A stretch of DNA of 64,000 nt from NCBI RefSeq assembly GCF_008727865.1, contig NZ_VTWU01000006.1, positions 186,001-250,000 of the forward strand. Reading direction: 5' to 3'. Positions 21,897 to 30,598 of the stretch are shown in pieces. The first letter of the stretch is position 1. Each line of letters begins with the position of its first letter. Source of the DNA: Hymenobacter busanensis (GTDB lineage: Bacteria > Bacteroidota > Bacteroidia > Cytophagales > Hymenobacteraceae). Both the position numbers and the translations under genes were made by a program. The notes below the pieces were generated by a model. That model saw only the letters and a program-made list of their open reading frames with translations, did not search any database and was not told the DNA's origin.

Positions 21897-22703
21897 TTGA
21901 AGCCCACTGGCGCCCAGTGGGCTCGAATTCATCAAGCTTGGGTCTTAGCCACAGGGGCAATTTTAGGTGTTGGAGGAACTCCCCGCTACAACAAATCCCG
22001 CTGCTTCGACCCCTTCCCCTTCCCCTTCCCCGACGCCACCCCCGCCCAGCAAACCCGCATCCGGGAGCTGGCCGAACAGCTCGACGCCCACCGCAAGCGC
22101 CAGCAGGCCCAGCACCCCACGCTCACCCTCACCGACCTCTACAACGTGGTGGAAAAGCTGCGCGCCCAGCAGCCCCTCTCACCCAAAGACCAGCAGGTCA
22201 ACCAGCAGGGCCTGGCCTCCGTGGTGCTCAGCCTCCACCAGCAGCTCGATGCCGCCGTAGCCGAGGCCTACGGCTGGCCCCACGACCTGCCCGAAGCCGA
22301 GCTGCTCCAGCGCCTGGTGCGCCTCAATCACGAGCGCGCCCGCGAAGAGCAAGCCGGCCTCGTCCGCTACCTGCGCCCCGCCTACCAGGCCCCCGAGCAG
22401 CAGCAAGCCGCCCTGTCCCTGCCCACGCCGGAGGCCGCCGCCAAAGCTCCCAAAACCAAATCGTCCGGCTCCCCCTCTCCTCTTTCGGAGAGGGGGCCGG
22501 GGGGTGAGGCGCCCTTCCCCGCCGAGCTGGCCCAGCAGATGCAGGCCCTGCGCGACGCCCTCCAGCAAGCCGCCCAGCCCCTCACCGCCGCCCAGGTAGC
22601 CGCCAAGTTCAAGCGCCTCAAGCCCGAGAAAGTGGAGCCCCTGCTGGCCACCCTGGCCGCCCTTTCGCTCATCCGCCACACGCCCGAGGGCTACGCCGCC
22701 TAA
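21897..22703 (+). pseudogene. C-terminal remnant of a class I DNA methyltransferase / type II restriction-modification enzyme
   Basis: The frame of about 268 codons matches only the end of large MmeI/YeeA-like DNA methyltransferases: ARIHQAWVLATGAILGVG followed by PRYNKSRCFDPFPFP, LTLTDLYNVVEKLRAQQPL, DAAVAEAYGWPHDLP and LVRYLRPAYQ, ending in a winged-helix-like tail (LTAAQVAAKFKRLKPEKVEPLLATL). The catalytic NPPY-containing domain and the restriction part are absent upstream, and the only start is a TTG at 21897. The frame is interrupted at 22457-22513 by an in-frame dispersed repeat encoding SPSPLSERGPGGEA. It is read as a decayed fragment of a lost restriction-modification gene, although the remaining frame is still open. 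Confidence 0.75.
22457..22513. repeat. dispersed GGAGAGGGGG palindrome inserted in frame
   Basis: The segment starting AAATCGTCCGG, with the hairpin CCCCCTCTCC / GGAGAGGGGG and a GC-rich tail, recurs at 50087-50137 in intergenic DNA. Here it interrupts the methyltransferase remnant without shifting the frame. Confidence 0.7.
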
Positions 22704-22722
22704 GAGCGTGAGGACTTCAGAA

Positions 22723-22819
22723 CGTCATGCAGAGCGCCGCGAAGCATCTCGCGTGCTGAGGTCAGGAAGCACTTTTACAACCTCAGCACGCGAGATGCTT
22801 CGCGGCGCTCTGCATGACG
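22723..22819. repeat. dispersed palindromic repeat, 40-bp perfect arms
   Basis: Arms 22723-22762 and 22780-22819 are perfectly complementary with a 17-nt loop. Core on the left arm: GTCATGCAGAGCGCCGCGAA then GCATCTCGCGTGCTGAGG. The same core occurs at 34619-34727 and in diverged form at 32907-33008 and 45615-45689. Confidence 0.9.
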
Positions 22820-22940
22820 GGCTTTGTAGCCGACTGTGCACAGCTCCCAACACCCAAACCCGCTCCCAAGCGACAACGGGGGTGGTTGACTGCCGCCCGC
22901 CACCTTTCCTTTTTCACCCTTCCCCCTATTTCCCGTTTCG

Positions 22941-24677
22941 ATGCGTCGTTTTTACCGCCTCTCCCGCCGTTCCGTCCGGCTTCGCCCCGTGCAGCTCCTA
23001 GGGCTGCTGCTACTACTGGCCTGGCCCACCAGCCACGCCTTTGCGCAGGCCCCCACCTGGCAGCGGGCCGTGCCCGTGGCCCAGGCCAGCGGCGGCTACA
23101 CCCAGGTGCTGGCCACCACCACCGACGCGGCCGGCAACGTGTACCTGACCGGCATTTTCTACGGCACCGTCGTGCTGGGCAGCGCCACGCTCGTCAGCAA
23201 CGGCCAGGCCGATGTGTTTGTGGCCAAGTGGAGCAGCGCCACCGGCACCTACGCCTGGGCCGCCGGTGCCGGCGGCAGCCGCATCGACCTGGCCACGGGC
23301 ATTGCCGTCAGCGGCTCCAGCGTGTACATCACCGGCGACTTCGTCGGCACCATCACCTTCGGCGCCACCACCCTCTCCAACGCCGCCGCGCTCAACACCG
23401 ATGTGTTTGTGGCCAAGCTCACCGACGCCGGCACCAGCGCGAGCTTCACCTGGGCCCAGCAGGCCGGCGGCGCCCTCGACGACTACCCCGGCGCCCTCGT
23501 CGTGAGCGGCTCCACCGTCTACCTTTCCGGCGTTAGCCAGCGCCAGGCCACCTTCGGCAGCATCAGCGTCAACACCCCCGGCCCCAATACCTTCGTGGCC
23601 AAGCTCACCGACGCGGGCGCTACCGCCGCCTGGGTATGGGTGCAAAGCAGCGGCGGCGCCAGCCTCGAAAGCGCCCCGGCCCTGGCCCAGAGCGGCAGCA
23701 GCCTGTACGTGGCCGGCTCCTTCCACGGCAGCAGCACCACCTTCGGCAGCACCACCCTCACCAACGCCAACGCCGTGCTCGGCAACCCCGACGTGTTTGT
23801 GGCCAAGCTCACCGACGCCGGCGCCTCGGCCGCCTGGGTGTGGGCCCGCAGCGCCGGCGGCCCCGAGTACGACGAGGCCAAGGCCTTGGCCGTGAGCGGC
23901 CCCAGCGTCTACCTCACCGGGTATTTCCGCAGCGCCACCATCGGCTTCGGCAGCACCACCCTCGCCAACGCCAACCCCACCCTGTTGACTCCCGATGTGT
24001 TTGTGGCCAAGCTCACCGATGCCGGCCCCAGCGCCAGCTTCACCTGGGCCCAGCAGGCCGGCGGCCCCGACATCGAGGAAGTCCGGGCGCTGGCCGTGAG
24101 CGGCGCGCAGGTGTACATTACGGGCAGCTTCAACAGCCCCACCGCCAGCTTCGGCGCTACCACCCTCACCAACAGCGTCGGCGACGGCACCGCCGATGTG
24201 TACGTGGCCCGCCTCACCGATGCCGGCCCCACCGCCAGCATCAGCTGGGCCCAGCAGGCCGGCAGCCCCAACGGCGACATCGGCCGGGCCTTGGCCATCC
24301 GCGGCAATGCCGTGTACGTGGCCGGCGAGTCCGGCGGCGCGGCGCGCTTCGGCAGCCAAACCCTCCCCAGCCCGGCCAGCACCTTCGGCGGCTTCTGGGC
24401 CTCCTTCACCGACCCCCTCTTGCTGGCCAGCACGGCCCCCGCTGGCCCCGCCCCTTTGGCCCTCTTCCCCACCCCCGCCACCGCGTACGTTCGCGTGCCC
24501 GCCTTGCCCGCCGGCACCGCCGTGCAGCTCGTCGACGCCCTGGGCCGCGTGGCCCGCACCACCACCGTCTCGGCCGCCGCGCAGGTATCGGTGCGGGGCC
24601 TGCCCGCCGGCCTCTACACCTTGCGCGCCCCCGGTGCCCACGGCCGCACCCACACCGCCCGCCTGCTGGTGGAGTAA
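22941..24677 (+). CDS. secreted beta-propeller (SBBP-like repeat) protein with T9SS sorting domain (paralogue)
   Basis: 578 residues. Signal peptide with core LLGLLLLLAWPTSHAFAQ. About eight repeats of 60-65 residues follow, each containing VFVAKLTDAG, SFTWAQQAGG and a VSGSxVYLTG strand, forming a predicted propeller. The C-terminal 75 residues are a T9SS type A sorting domain (LALFPTPATAYVRVPAL, VQLVDALGRVART, GLPAGLYTLRA). It is a paralogue of 18707-20464 but stands in the opposite orientation. The repeats are very alike at DNA level, so the copy number may vary between strains. Start ATG at 22941. Confidence 0.85.
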   Translation: MRRFYRLSRRSVRLRPVQLLGLLLLLAWPTSHAFAQAPTWQRAVPVAQASGGYTQVLATTTDAAGNVYLTGIFYGTVVLGSATLVSNGQADVFVAKWSSATGTYAWAAGAGGSRIDLATGIAVSGSSVYITGDFVGTITFGATTLSNAAALNTDVFVAKLTDAGTSASFTWAQQAGGALDDYPGALVVSGSTVYLSGVSQRQATFGSISVNTPGPNTFVAKLTDAGATAAWVWVQSSGGASLESAPALAQSGSSLYVAGSFHGSSTTFGSTTLTNANAVLGNPDVFVAKLTDAGASAAWVWARSAGGPEYDEAKALAVSGPSVYLTGYFRSATIGFGSTTLANANPTLLTPDVFVAKLTDAGPSASFTWAQQAGGPDIEEVRALAVSGAQVYITGSFNSPTASFGATTLTNSVGDGTADVYVARLTDAGPTASISWAQQAGSPNGDIGRALAIRGNAVYVAGESGGAARFGSQTLPSPASTFGGFWASFTDPLLLASTAPAGPAPLALFPTPATAYVRVPALPAGTAVQLVDALGRVARTTTVSAAAQVSVRGLPAGLYTLRAPGAHGRTHTARLLVE

Positions 24678-24714
24678 GCGTATCGCCCAGGCGCGCATCA
24701 GGTCCCCAGCACGC

Positions 24715-24747
24715 AAAGGGCCACCCGGCAATGCCGGGTGGCCCTTT
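24715..24747 (+). terminator. intrinsic terminator after the propeller gene
   Basis: AAAGGGCCACCCGGCA pairs perfectly with TGCCGGGTGGCCCTTT around a single A, 38 bp after the stop codon. It lies between convergent genes and probably works both ways. Confidence 0.85.
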
Positions 24748-24823
24748 GGCTTCTGATACAGGTGGTGCGGGTGTTGCCGAAATGCCCGGGCGCCTCCGCG
24801 CAGACGGGCTGGCTCCGGCCGCC

Positions 24824-25729
24824 CTACTTGGTGTACGTCACCAGCAGGCGGGAGCTGAAGTACGTGTTGTAGCCGTAGAGCGAGGCGTACCAGGTGCCCG
24901 AGCTGGGGTTGGTAAACGAGCACACCTCGCTTTCCCGGTTGGGCTTGATACTGGCGCAGTCGGCCGTCCAGGAATAGGCGGGCTGGTTGGTCGGGGGCTT
25001 GGGGCCCGCCACCACCGGGGCCGAGCCGCGGCGCACAAACAAATCGGCAGTGTTGCGGTACGCCGCGCTGCTTTCCAGAGTGGTAACCGTCAGCGTTTTG
25101 GCACCCGTAGGCACGGTAAACGAGTAGCCTTTCAGCTCGTAGTCGTTGCCCGAAACCACCACGTCCAGAATGGTCAGGGAAGCCGTGCCGCCGGTGGTGC
25201 TGCCCGAGGTAGTGCCGCTTGTCGTGCCCGAGGTCGTGCCCGAGGTGGTACCGCTGGTGGTGCCCGAGGAGTTGGTTCGCGTGAGCTGATACGTCGTTTT
25301 CAGTCGGTACATCTCTATCGCGTCCGGGTCGGGCTTAAAGGTTAGGGTATTGCCCGAGGCATCGGCCTCCACGATGCTGCCGTAGACGTGAGGCGCAAAC
25401 AAGTCCTGGTCGGAGGCCCCTTCTACCCGCCAGGTTCTTTCTCCCGTGCGCTTGACGCCCTTAATCACTTTATCGCCTACGTTGAAAAAGAGGCCGGGTG
25501 TAGCCCCGGTACCGTGCTTGGTGAGGTATCCGTCAATCATGCCATCGTCCCCCCGGCGCTTTAGCTCCACTACGGTGCCCGCCGAGTTGGTGAAGAAGCC
25601 TTCCAGCTTGAAGTTTTCGTCCCACAGGTCTTCCGCCTTTTTGCAGGCGTTGTTGACAAAAACCAGCAGCCCCAGAATCAGGCAGCTCAGGAGCGTTGGC
25701 AGCAGTTTCGAGTTGTAAATGTGTTTCAT
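24824..25729 (-). CDS. PPC-domain lipoprotein with Ser/Thr/Gly linker (copy 2)
   Basis: 301 residues. Lipoprotein signal with lipobox VNNAC (Cys29), an N-terminal domain (LEGFFTNSAGTVVELKRRGDDG) only distantly like that of copy 1 at 20607-21518, a shorter TTSGT linker of about 25 residues, and a C-terminal PPC-like domain almost identical to copy 1 (SGNDYELKGYSFTVPTGAKT, ADLFVRRGSAPVV, SGTWYASLYGYNTYF). Expected location: outer membrane, probably surface exposed. It converges on the adjacent propeller gene. Start at 25729 chosen for the lipobox. Confidence 0.75.
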   Translation of the reverse strand: MKHIYNSKLLPTLLSCLILGLLVFVNNACKKAEDLWDENFKLEGFFTNSAGTVVELKRRGDDGMIDGYLTKHGTGATPGLFFNVGDKVIKGVKRTGERTWRVEGASDQDLFAPHVYGSIVEADASGNTLTFKPDPDAIEMYRLKTTYQLTRTNSSGTTSGTTSGTTSGTTSGTTSGSTTGGTASLTILDVVVSGNDYELKGYSFTVPTGAKTLTVTTLESSAAYRNTADLFVRRGSAPVVAGPKPPTNQPAYSWTADCASIKPNRESEVCSFTNPSSGTWYASLYGYNTYFSSRLLVTYTK

Positions 25730-25790
25730 GCGGTGAAAATGGAAAAGGCAGGAATTACCAGCATCAAAGGTCCCGCCCATTGCGGCGCCC

Positions 25791-25818
25791 CACAATACCT
25801 ACTTCCAGGTATATTGTG
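25791..25818. promoter_or_regulatory. palindrome CACAATACCT-N6-AGGTATATTGTG, possible operator
   Basis: Ten paired bases with a 2-nt bulge, 62 bp upstream of lipoprotein copy 2. Shares ATACCT-N6-AGGTAT with the element upstream of copy 1. Confidence 0.4.
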
Positions 25819-25844
25819 CCGCCCGGCCCACCCGGCCCCAAGCC

Positions 25845-25877
25845 AAACGGCCGCCCGGCAATGCCGGGCGGCCGTTT
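25845..25877. terminator. hairpin, probable terminator of the gene at 26004-26573
   Basis: AAACGGCCGCCCGGCA pairs perfectly with TGCCGGGCGGCCGTTT. It is almost the same hairpin as at 24715-24747 and lies downstream of the minus-strand gene ending at 26004. Confidence 0.7.
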
Positions 25878-26003
25878 GCATTTTTCCGCAGTAGCGGGTT
25901 CGGGGTGCCTTCGGAGTGGGTTCATTGTGAGTATATCCAAAACGCCCCCATTGCCTAAAAAAGAGGGGCACGCGTTTTGGTACAAAACCACGAAACCCGG
26001 CCG

Positions 26004-26573
26004 CTAGAGCGTCCTTGTTTCGGTGGTCGTGTTGTGGGGTTTGTCCGTCGCCCGCACGGTAATCTTGTCGCCCACCAGCGTGGCGTTGGCCTGCGTGGCC
26101 GTAAACACCCAGTCGGGGCCGTTCTGCTGCTGCACGGCCGCGCCGTCCTCCACCACCGAGCCGTCGCTGTTTTCGATGCGCACCGTCACGCCCACCACCT
26201 TAAAGTCGTCCGTCACCCGCACCCGGATGGTGTCGCCCACGCGCCCCTGGTAGTTGCTCAGGTCGATGGTGTGGATGTCGGGCGCCTGAATGAAGTCGGC
26301 CACCGCAATGGCATAGGCACTGGCCGACCCGTCTTCCGGCCGGCCCGCCTCGTACTCGGCCTTGCCGGCCGGGTCGCTCAGCTCGGCCTTGGCATACAGC
26401 GCCGCCTGTTGAAACCGCTCCCGCTGCGCCAGCTGCCCCGCCGTCGGCGCCTTCTCCGACTCGCGCGGCGCCGCCGAGACAATCGTGCGGCCGCCTACCT
26501 GCCGGAACACCAGCGTCCCGCCGATGGTCCCGCTCAGGCCCTGGGTAATAATGTTGTTGGATACTCTGGCCAT
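26004..26573 (-). CDS. conserved hypothetical protein with Ig-like C-terminal domain
   Basis: 189 residues, no signal peptide or membrane span. The N-terminus (MARVSNNIITQGLSGTIGGTLVFRQVGGRT) is a pattern seen in many uncharacterised Bacteroidota proteins of this size. The middle is helical (TAGQLAQRERFQQAALYAKAEL) and the last 85 residues look like a small beta-sandwich (DTIRVRVTDDFKVVGVTVRIENSDG, WVFTATQANATLVGDKITVRATD). No function is known to me. It stands alone, with its start facing the DUF4394 gene across 315 bp. Confidence 0.65.
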   Translation of the reverse strand: MARVSNNIITQGLSGTIGGTLVFRQVGGRTIVSAAPRESEKAPTAGQLAQRERFQQAALYAKAELSDPAGKAEYEAGRPEDGSASAYAIAVADFIQAPDIHTIDLSNYQGRVGDTIRVRVTDDFKVVGVTVRIENSDGSVVEDGAAVQQQNGPDWVFTATQANATLVGDKITVRATDKPHNTTTETRTL

Positions 26574-26888
26574 GTTGTGTGGCTGTTAAAGGGTTAAAGG
26601 GTTAATACCGGTCGTAAACTACCGTTTTCTTCCAGTTCCGCCATACCTCCCCGCCCCGTTTTGCGCCCTGCGCGCCTTGGGTTCCGCCTTTTCGCGGCTG
26701 GGGCTCCGCCAGTACCCCGGCCGCGGGCCTATTGCGCTGGCCCGGTCTTGTCTGCGCGCTGCATTAACATCAAATTAATCCAACCGCGGCAAATCTATAT
26801 TCCCCTTGTGCGCGTACCTTCCCCGGCGCTGCCGAGGTAGTCGGCAGCTGGTTCTGTTTGTTCACATACCCTTTACCCCTAGTCCAGT
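26574..26888. other. intergenic divergent region
   Basis: 315 bp between two divergent starts, so it must hold both promoters. A short direct repeat (GTTAAAGG, GGTTAAT) near 26582 and an AT-rich tract (CATTAACATCAAATTAATCC, 26762-26781) are visible. No exact TAnnTTTG promoter element was found. Confidence 0.4.
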
Positions 26889-29800
26889 ATGAGCACAGTA
26901 GTACCCACGTTCTTTACATCCGGGTTTTGGCGGCGCACCTGCGGGGTGCTGGCCCTCGGCGTACTCGGGTTGGCGGCCGCACCCGCCGCCCAGGCCCAGG
27001 TGGTGTACGGCCTCTCCGGCACCGACCTCACCTCCGTAAATCTGGCCTCGCCGCTCACCTCCCAAACGCGCCAGCCCATCACGGGCATCCTGCCCGGCCA
27101 AACCCTGGTGGGCCTCGATTTCCGCCCCGCCACCGGCGAATTGTACGCCCTGGGCTACAACGCCGCCCCGGCCGACACGGCAGCCAACACGGCCAACCTC
27201 TACGTCATTACCCAGAACACCGCTACCCCCGTCGCCACGGCCACCGTGGTGGGCAGCGGCAGCAAGCTGCGCCTGGGCTCAGCCACCGACCGCATCGGGT
27301 TCGACTTCAACCCCACCGTCGACCGCATCCGCGTCGTCAGCACCAACGACAACAACTACCGCCTCAACCCCAACGACGGCGCCATCGTCGACAGCAACCC
27401 CAGCGTGGGCGGCGTGCAGCGCGACGGCAACCTGGCCTACGCCGCCGGCGACCCGAACGCGGGCCAGAACCCCTTTGTGGGGGCGGCAGCCTACACCAAC
27501 TCCTTCATCGGGGCTGCCTCCACCACCCTCTACTACATCGACGAGCAACGCTCCCTGCTGTTGCGCTCCGATGCGCCCAATGCCGGTACGCTGGCCACCG
27601 TGGCCTTATTGACCCCCTCGGCCGGCGGTAACCCCACGCCCATCAACGCTCCTGGCGCCAGCACCGACCTCGATATCTTCACCTTCGGCCCCGGCGACCA
27701 GCAGGCGTACCTGAACGTGAACCAGGTGAGCGGCGGCTCCTTCATTTCGCTCTTGTACCGGGTTAACCTGGCCGACGGCACAACCACATTCGCCGGGGCC
27801 GTCAACGGCTCGGGCGTGGGCATCACCGACATTGCCGTGCGCATCAACCGCACCGCGCCGGCCGCCAACGGTCAGCTGCTCTACGCCGTCAGCACCAACA
27901 ACAACCTGCTCAGCTTCTACTCGGGCACGCCGAACTTCATCAACTCGGCCGTGCCCATCACCGGCATTGCGGCCGGCCAAACGCTGGTGGGCACCGATTT
28001 CCGCCCCGCCACCGGGCAGCTCTACGGCTTCGGCTACGACGCTACCACCACCGGCAATAACGCCCAGTTGTACGTCATCAACCCGGCCACTGGCGCCGCT
28101 ACCTCGGTAGCCGCCGCCATCCGCCTGGAGTTGGGCGGCCTCACCGCCAACATCGGGTTCGACTTCAACCCCACCGTCGACCTCATTCGGGTGGTGAGTA
28201 CCAACCGCCGCAACTACCGCCTGAACCCCACCACCGGTGCCCTGGCCTTCACCGACGGCCTGCTCACGTACGCAGCCGGTGACACCACCACGCCGCGCAT
28301 CGGCTCGGTGGCCTACACCAACAGCTTCGCCGGTAGCACCACCACCACGCTCTACGACATCGACGAGCTGCGCAGCATCCTGGCCATTCAGGCCCCGCCC
28401 AACAACGGCACGCTCACGCCCGTGGGCAGCATTACCGGCCTGTCGCTGAACAACACCCCGGCGCTGGTTGATCTGGATATTTACTCCGTAGCCGGCAGCT
28501 CCACCAACACCGCGTTTCTGGTTGCCAACCCCAACGGCTTTACCACCAGCAACCTCTACACGCTCGACCTCACTACGGGCAACCCCTCGCTGATGGGCCC
28601 CATCGGCCTGGGCATTCCGGTGCGGGATGTCTCGGCCTTTATTGCGCCGGTCGTCACCGGCTTCACCTGGACGGGCGCCGTGAGCACCGACTGGGGCACG
28701 GCCGGCAACTGGAGCACCAACCAAGTGCCCACCGCCACCGATGACGTGACCATTCCGAACGTGGCCAACGACCCCGTGGTGAGCAACGCCCAGCAGGCCC
28801 GCAGCGTCACGCTCGGCAGCGGCGCCACCCTCACCACGACCAACGGCGGCACGCTGACCGTCAACGGCACCTTCACCAACAACGGCGGCACCACGCTGGG
28901 CAGCGGCTCGGGCACCGTGGCTTTCAACGGACCAGCGGCCCAAACCATCAGCGGCACCACCACCTTCTTCCAGAACCTCACGGCCGGCCCGGCCGGGGTA
29001 ACGGCCGCGGCCCCGGTGCAGGTGCAGCGGGTGCTGCTGCTCAACGGCAACCTGGCTTCCAACGGCAACCTGACGCTGCTCTCCAACGCCACCGGCACGG
29101 CCCACGTCATCAACGCCGCCGGCGCCGTGACGGGCAACGCCACCGTGCAACGCTCCATCAATAATGCCACGGCCCCCGTCGGCTACCGGCATTATTCGAG
29201 TCCGGTGTTGAATACCACCGTGGCCGACCTGGCCACGCCCGGCTACACGCCCGTGGTGAACCCCGACTACAACTCCCAGGGCAACACCGTCACGCCGTTC
29301 CCCACGGTGTTCGGCTACGACCAAAGCCGCGTGACGACCAGCGGCAGCCCGCGCCCCGTCGATTTCGACAAGGGCTTCTTCTCGCCTGCGTCCTTGGCCG
29401 ACCCGCTGGTGCCCGGCCGCGGCTACACGGTCAACATCCCGGCTTCCGAGACGGTCGACTTTGTGGGCGTACCCAACAACGGCTCGGTTGTTCAGGGCGC
29501 CTTGGCCCGCGGTAGCCAAACCGAGTCGGGCTGGCACCTGCTGGGCAACCCCTACCCCTCCCCCCTCAATTGGGACTTCGTGGGCCGCAGCAATATCGAC
29601 GCCGCCGTGTACGTGTACCAGCCCACGGGCCAATACGCCGGCACCTACCGCAGCTACGTCGCCAATTCCGACACCACCGGCCAGCGCGGGCTGCTGGCCG
29701 TGGCGCAGGGCTTCTTTGTGCGCGTGAGCACGCCCAACAGCAACAACGGCCAAGTGAGCTTCACCAACGCCGCGCGGCCGGGCTTCTACGCCAATCCGTC

Positions 29801-30524
29801 GTTCTCGCGCGGGGCGGGCACCAGCCCCCTGGTGCGCCTGAACCTGCGCAGCGCCAGCGGCTTGCTCGACGAAACCATGGTGTACTTCGACCCGCAGGCC
29901 ACCGCCGGTTTCGACTCGGAATACGACGCCTACAAGCTGCAGGGCGGCAGTTCCCTGCTGCTGGCAACTGAGGCCCTCGGCAACCTGCAGCTGTCCGTCA
30001 ACGGCCTGCCCGCCCTGGGCACCACCGACGCGGAAGTGAACCTGGTGGTGCAAGCCCCCGTGGGTGCCAACACCCTGGAAGTAGCGAACCTGCTCCGTCT
30101 GCCGGCCGGCACGCATGCCTACCTGCGCGACGCCCAAACCAGCGCCCTCATCGACCTGGCCGCCCAGCCCAGCTACAGCTTCACGCGGGTGGCGGGTGCG
30201 CCGGCCACGGGCCGCTTCTCGCTGCTGATTACCTCCCGCCAGGTGCTGGCCACCGCGCCGGCCGCGTTGGCGCAGCAAGTGGCGGTGTACCCCAACCCGG
30301 CCCGCAACCTGGTATCGGTGGCTTTGCCCGCCGCCCTGCGCGGCCAGGCAGTAGCGCTGACGCTGGTGAATACCCTCGGCCAAGTAGTGACGCAACGCAC
30401 CGTGCCCGCCACCCGCCCGACCGACACGGCCACGGTGCCGCTGACGGGCGTGGCCGCGGGCGTGTACACGCTGCGCCTGCAAACGGGCCAAGGCGTGGTC
30501 AACAAGCGCCTGGTAATCGAGTAA
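26889..30524 (+). CDS. large secreted protein with tandem DUF4394 domains and T9SS sorting domain
   Basis: 1211 residues. Signal peptide (LALGVLGLAAAPAAQAQ). Two DUF4394 domains in tandem, about residues 38-300 and 325-590; both show VGLDFRPATGELYALGY-type and GFDFNPTVDRIRVVSTN-type strands with NNYRLNP. A cell-surface module then begins WTGAVSTDWGTAGNWS and continues as a GxLTVNGTFTNNGG beta-helix-like stretch (about 600-760). A large region with LLGNPYPSPLNWDF follows, and the C-terminus is a T9SS type A domain (VAVYPNPARNLVSV, VTQRTVPATRP, VYTLRLQTG). Expected at the cell surface or released. Function of DUF4394 is unknown. Confidence 0.85.
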   Translation: MSTVVPTFFTSGFWRRTCGVLALGVLGLAAAPAAQAQVVYGLSGTDLTSVNLASPLTSQTRQPITGILPGQTLVGLDFRPATGELYALGYNAAPADTAANTANLYVITQNTATPVATATVVGSGSKLRLGSATDRIGFDFNPTVDRIRVVSTNDNNYRLNPNDGAIVDSNPSVGGVQRDGNLAYAAGDPNAGQNPFVGAAAYTNSFIGAASTTLYYIDEQRSLLLRSDAPNAGTLATVALLTPSAGGNPTPINAPGASTDLDIFTFGPGDQQAYLNVNQVSGGSFISLLYRVNLADGTTTFAGAVNGSGVGITDIAVRINRTAPAANGQLLYAVSTNNNLLSFYSGTPNFINSAVPITGIAAGQTLVGTDFRPATGQLYGFGYDATTTGNNAQLYVINPATGAATSVAAAIRLELGGLTANIGFDFNPTVDLIRVVSTNRRNYRLNPTTGALAFTDGLLTYAAGDTTTPRIGSVAYTNSFAGSTTTTLYDIDELRSILAIQAPPNNGTLTPVGSITGLSLNNTPALVDLDIYSVAGSSTNTAFLVANPNGFTTSNLYTLDLTTGNPSLMGPIGLGIPVRDVSAFIAPVVTGFTWTGAVSTDWGTAGNWSTNQVPTATDDVTIPNVANDPVVSNAQQARSVTLGSGATLTTTNGGTLTVNGTFTNNGGTTLGSGSGTVAFNGPAAQTISGTTTFFQNLTAGPAGVTAAAPVQVQRVLLLNGNLASNGNLTLLSNATGTAHVINAAGAVTGNATVQRSINNATAPVGYRHYSSPVLNTTVADLATPGYTPVVNPDYNSQGNTVTPFPTVFGYDQSRVTTSGSPRPVDFDKGFFSPASLADPLVPGRGYTVNIPASETVDFVGVPNNGSVVQGALARGSQTESGWHLLGNPYPSPLNWDFVGRSNIDAAVYVYQPTGQYAGTYRSYVANSDTTGQRGLLAVAQGFFVRVSTPNSNNGQVSFTNAARPGFYANPSFSRGAGTSPLVRLNLRSASGLLDETMVYFDPQATAGFDSEYDAYKLQGGSSLLLATEALGNLQLSVNGLPALGTTDAEVNLVVQAPVGANTLEVANLLRLPAGTHAYLRDAQTSALIDLAAQPSYSFTRVAGAPATGRFSLLITSRQVLATAPAALAQQVAVYPNPARNLVSVALPAALRGQAVALTLVNTLGQVVTQRTVPATRPTDTATVPLTGVAAGVYTLRLQTGQGVVNKRLVIE

Positions 30525-30598
30525 TGGGATAGAGTTTCGGCCCGCGCTGCGCAGGCGGCGCGGGCCGGCAACTTGGTTATGTCTTTGCCTTCTTTTCT

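Noticed and set aside
21881-22507. Alternative frame through the methyltransferase remnant
   Set aside because: Its product is a Pro/Arg/Ala-rich shadow; only the frame starting at 21897 shows the conserved methyltransferase C-terminal motifs.
22941-24677. Possible CRISPR-like or satellite array, because of evenly spaced similar segments
   Set aside because: The period is about 180-200 bp and follows the protein repeat (VFVAKLTDAG); variation is at codon level, so it is a propeller coding repeat.
27606-30491. Long open frame antisense to the DUF4394 gene, and a similar one opposite the propeller gene at 23013-24923
   Set aside because: Compositional artefact of GC-rich repeated codons; the encoded chains are low-complexity Gly/Ala/Val/His sequence.
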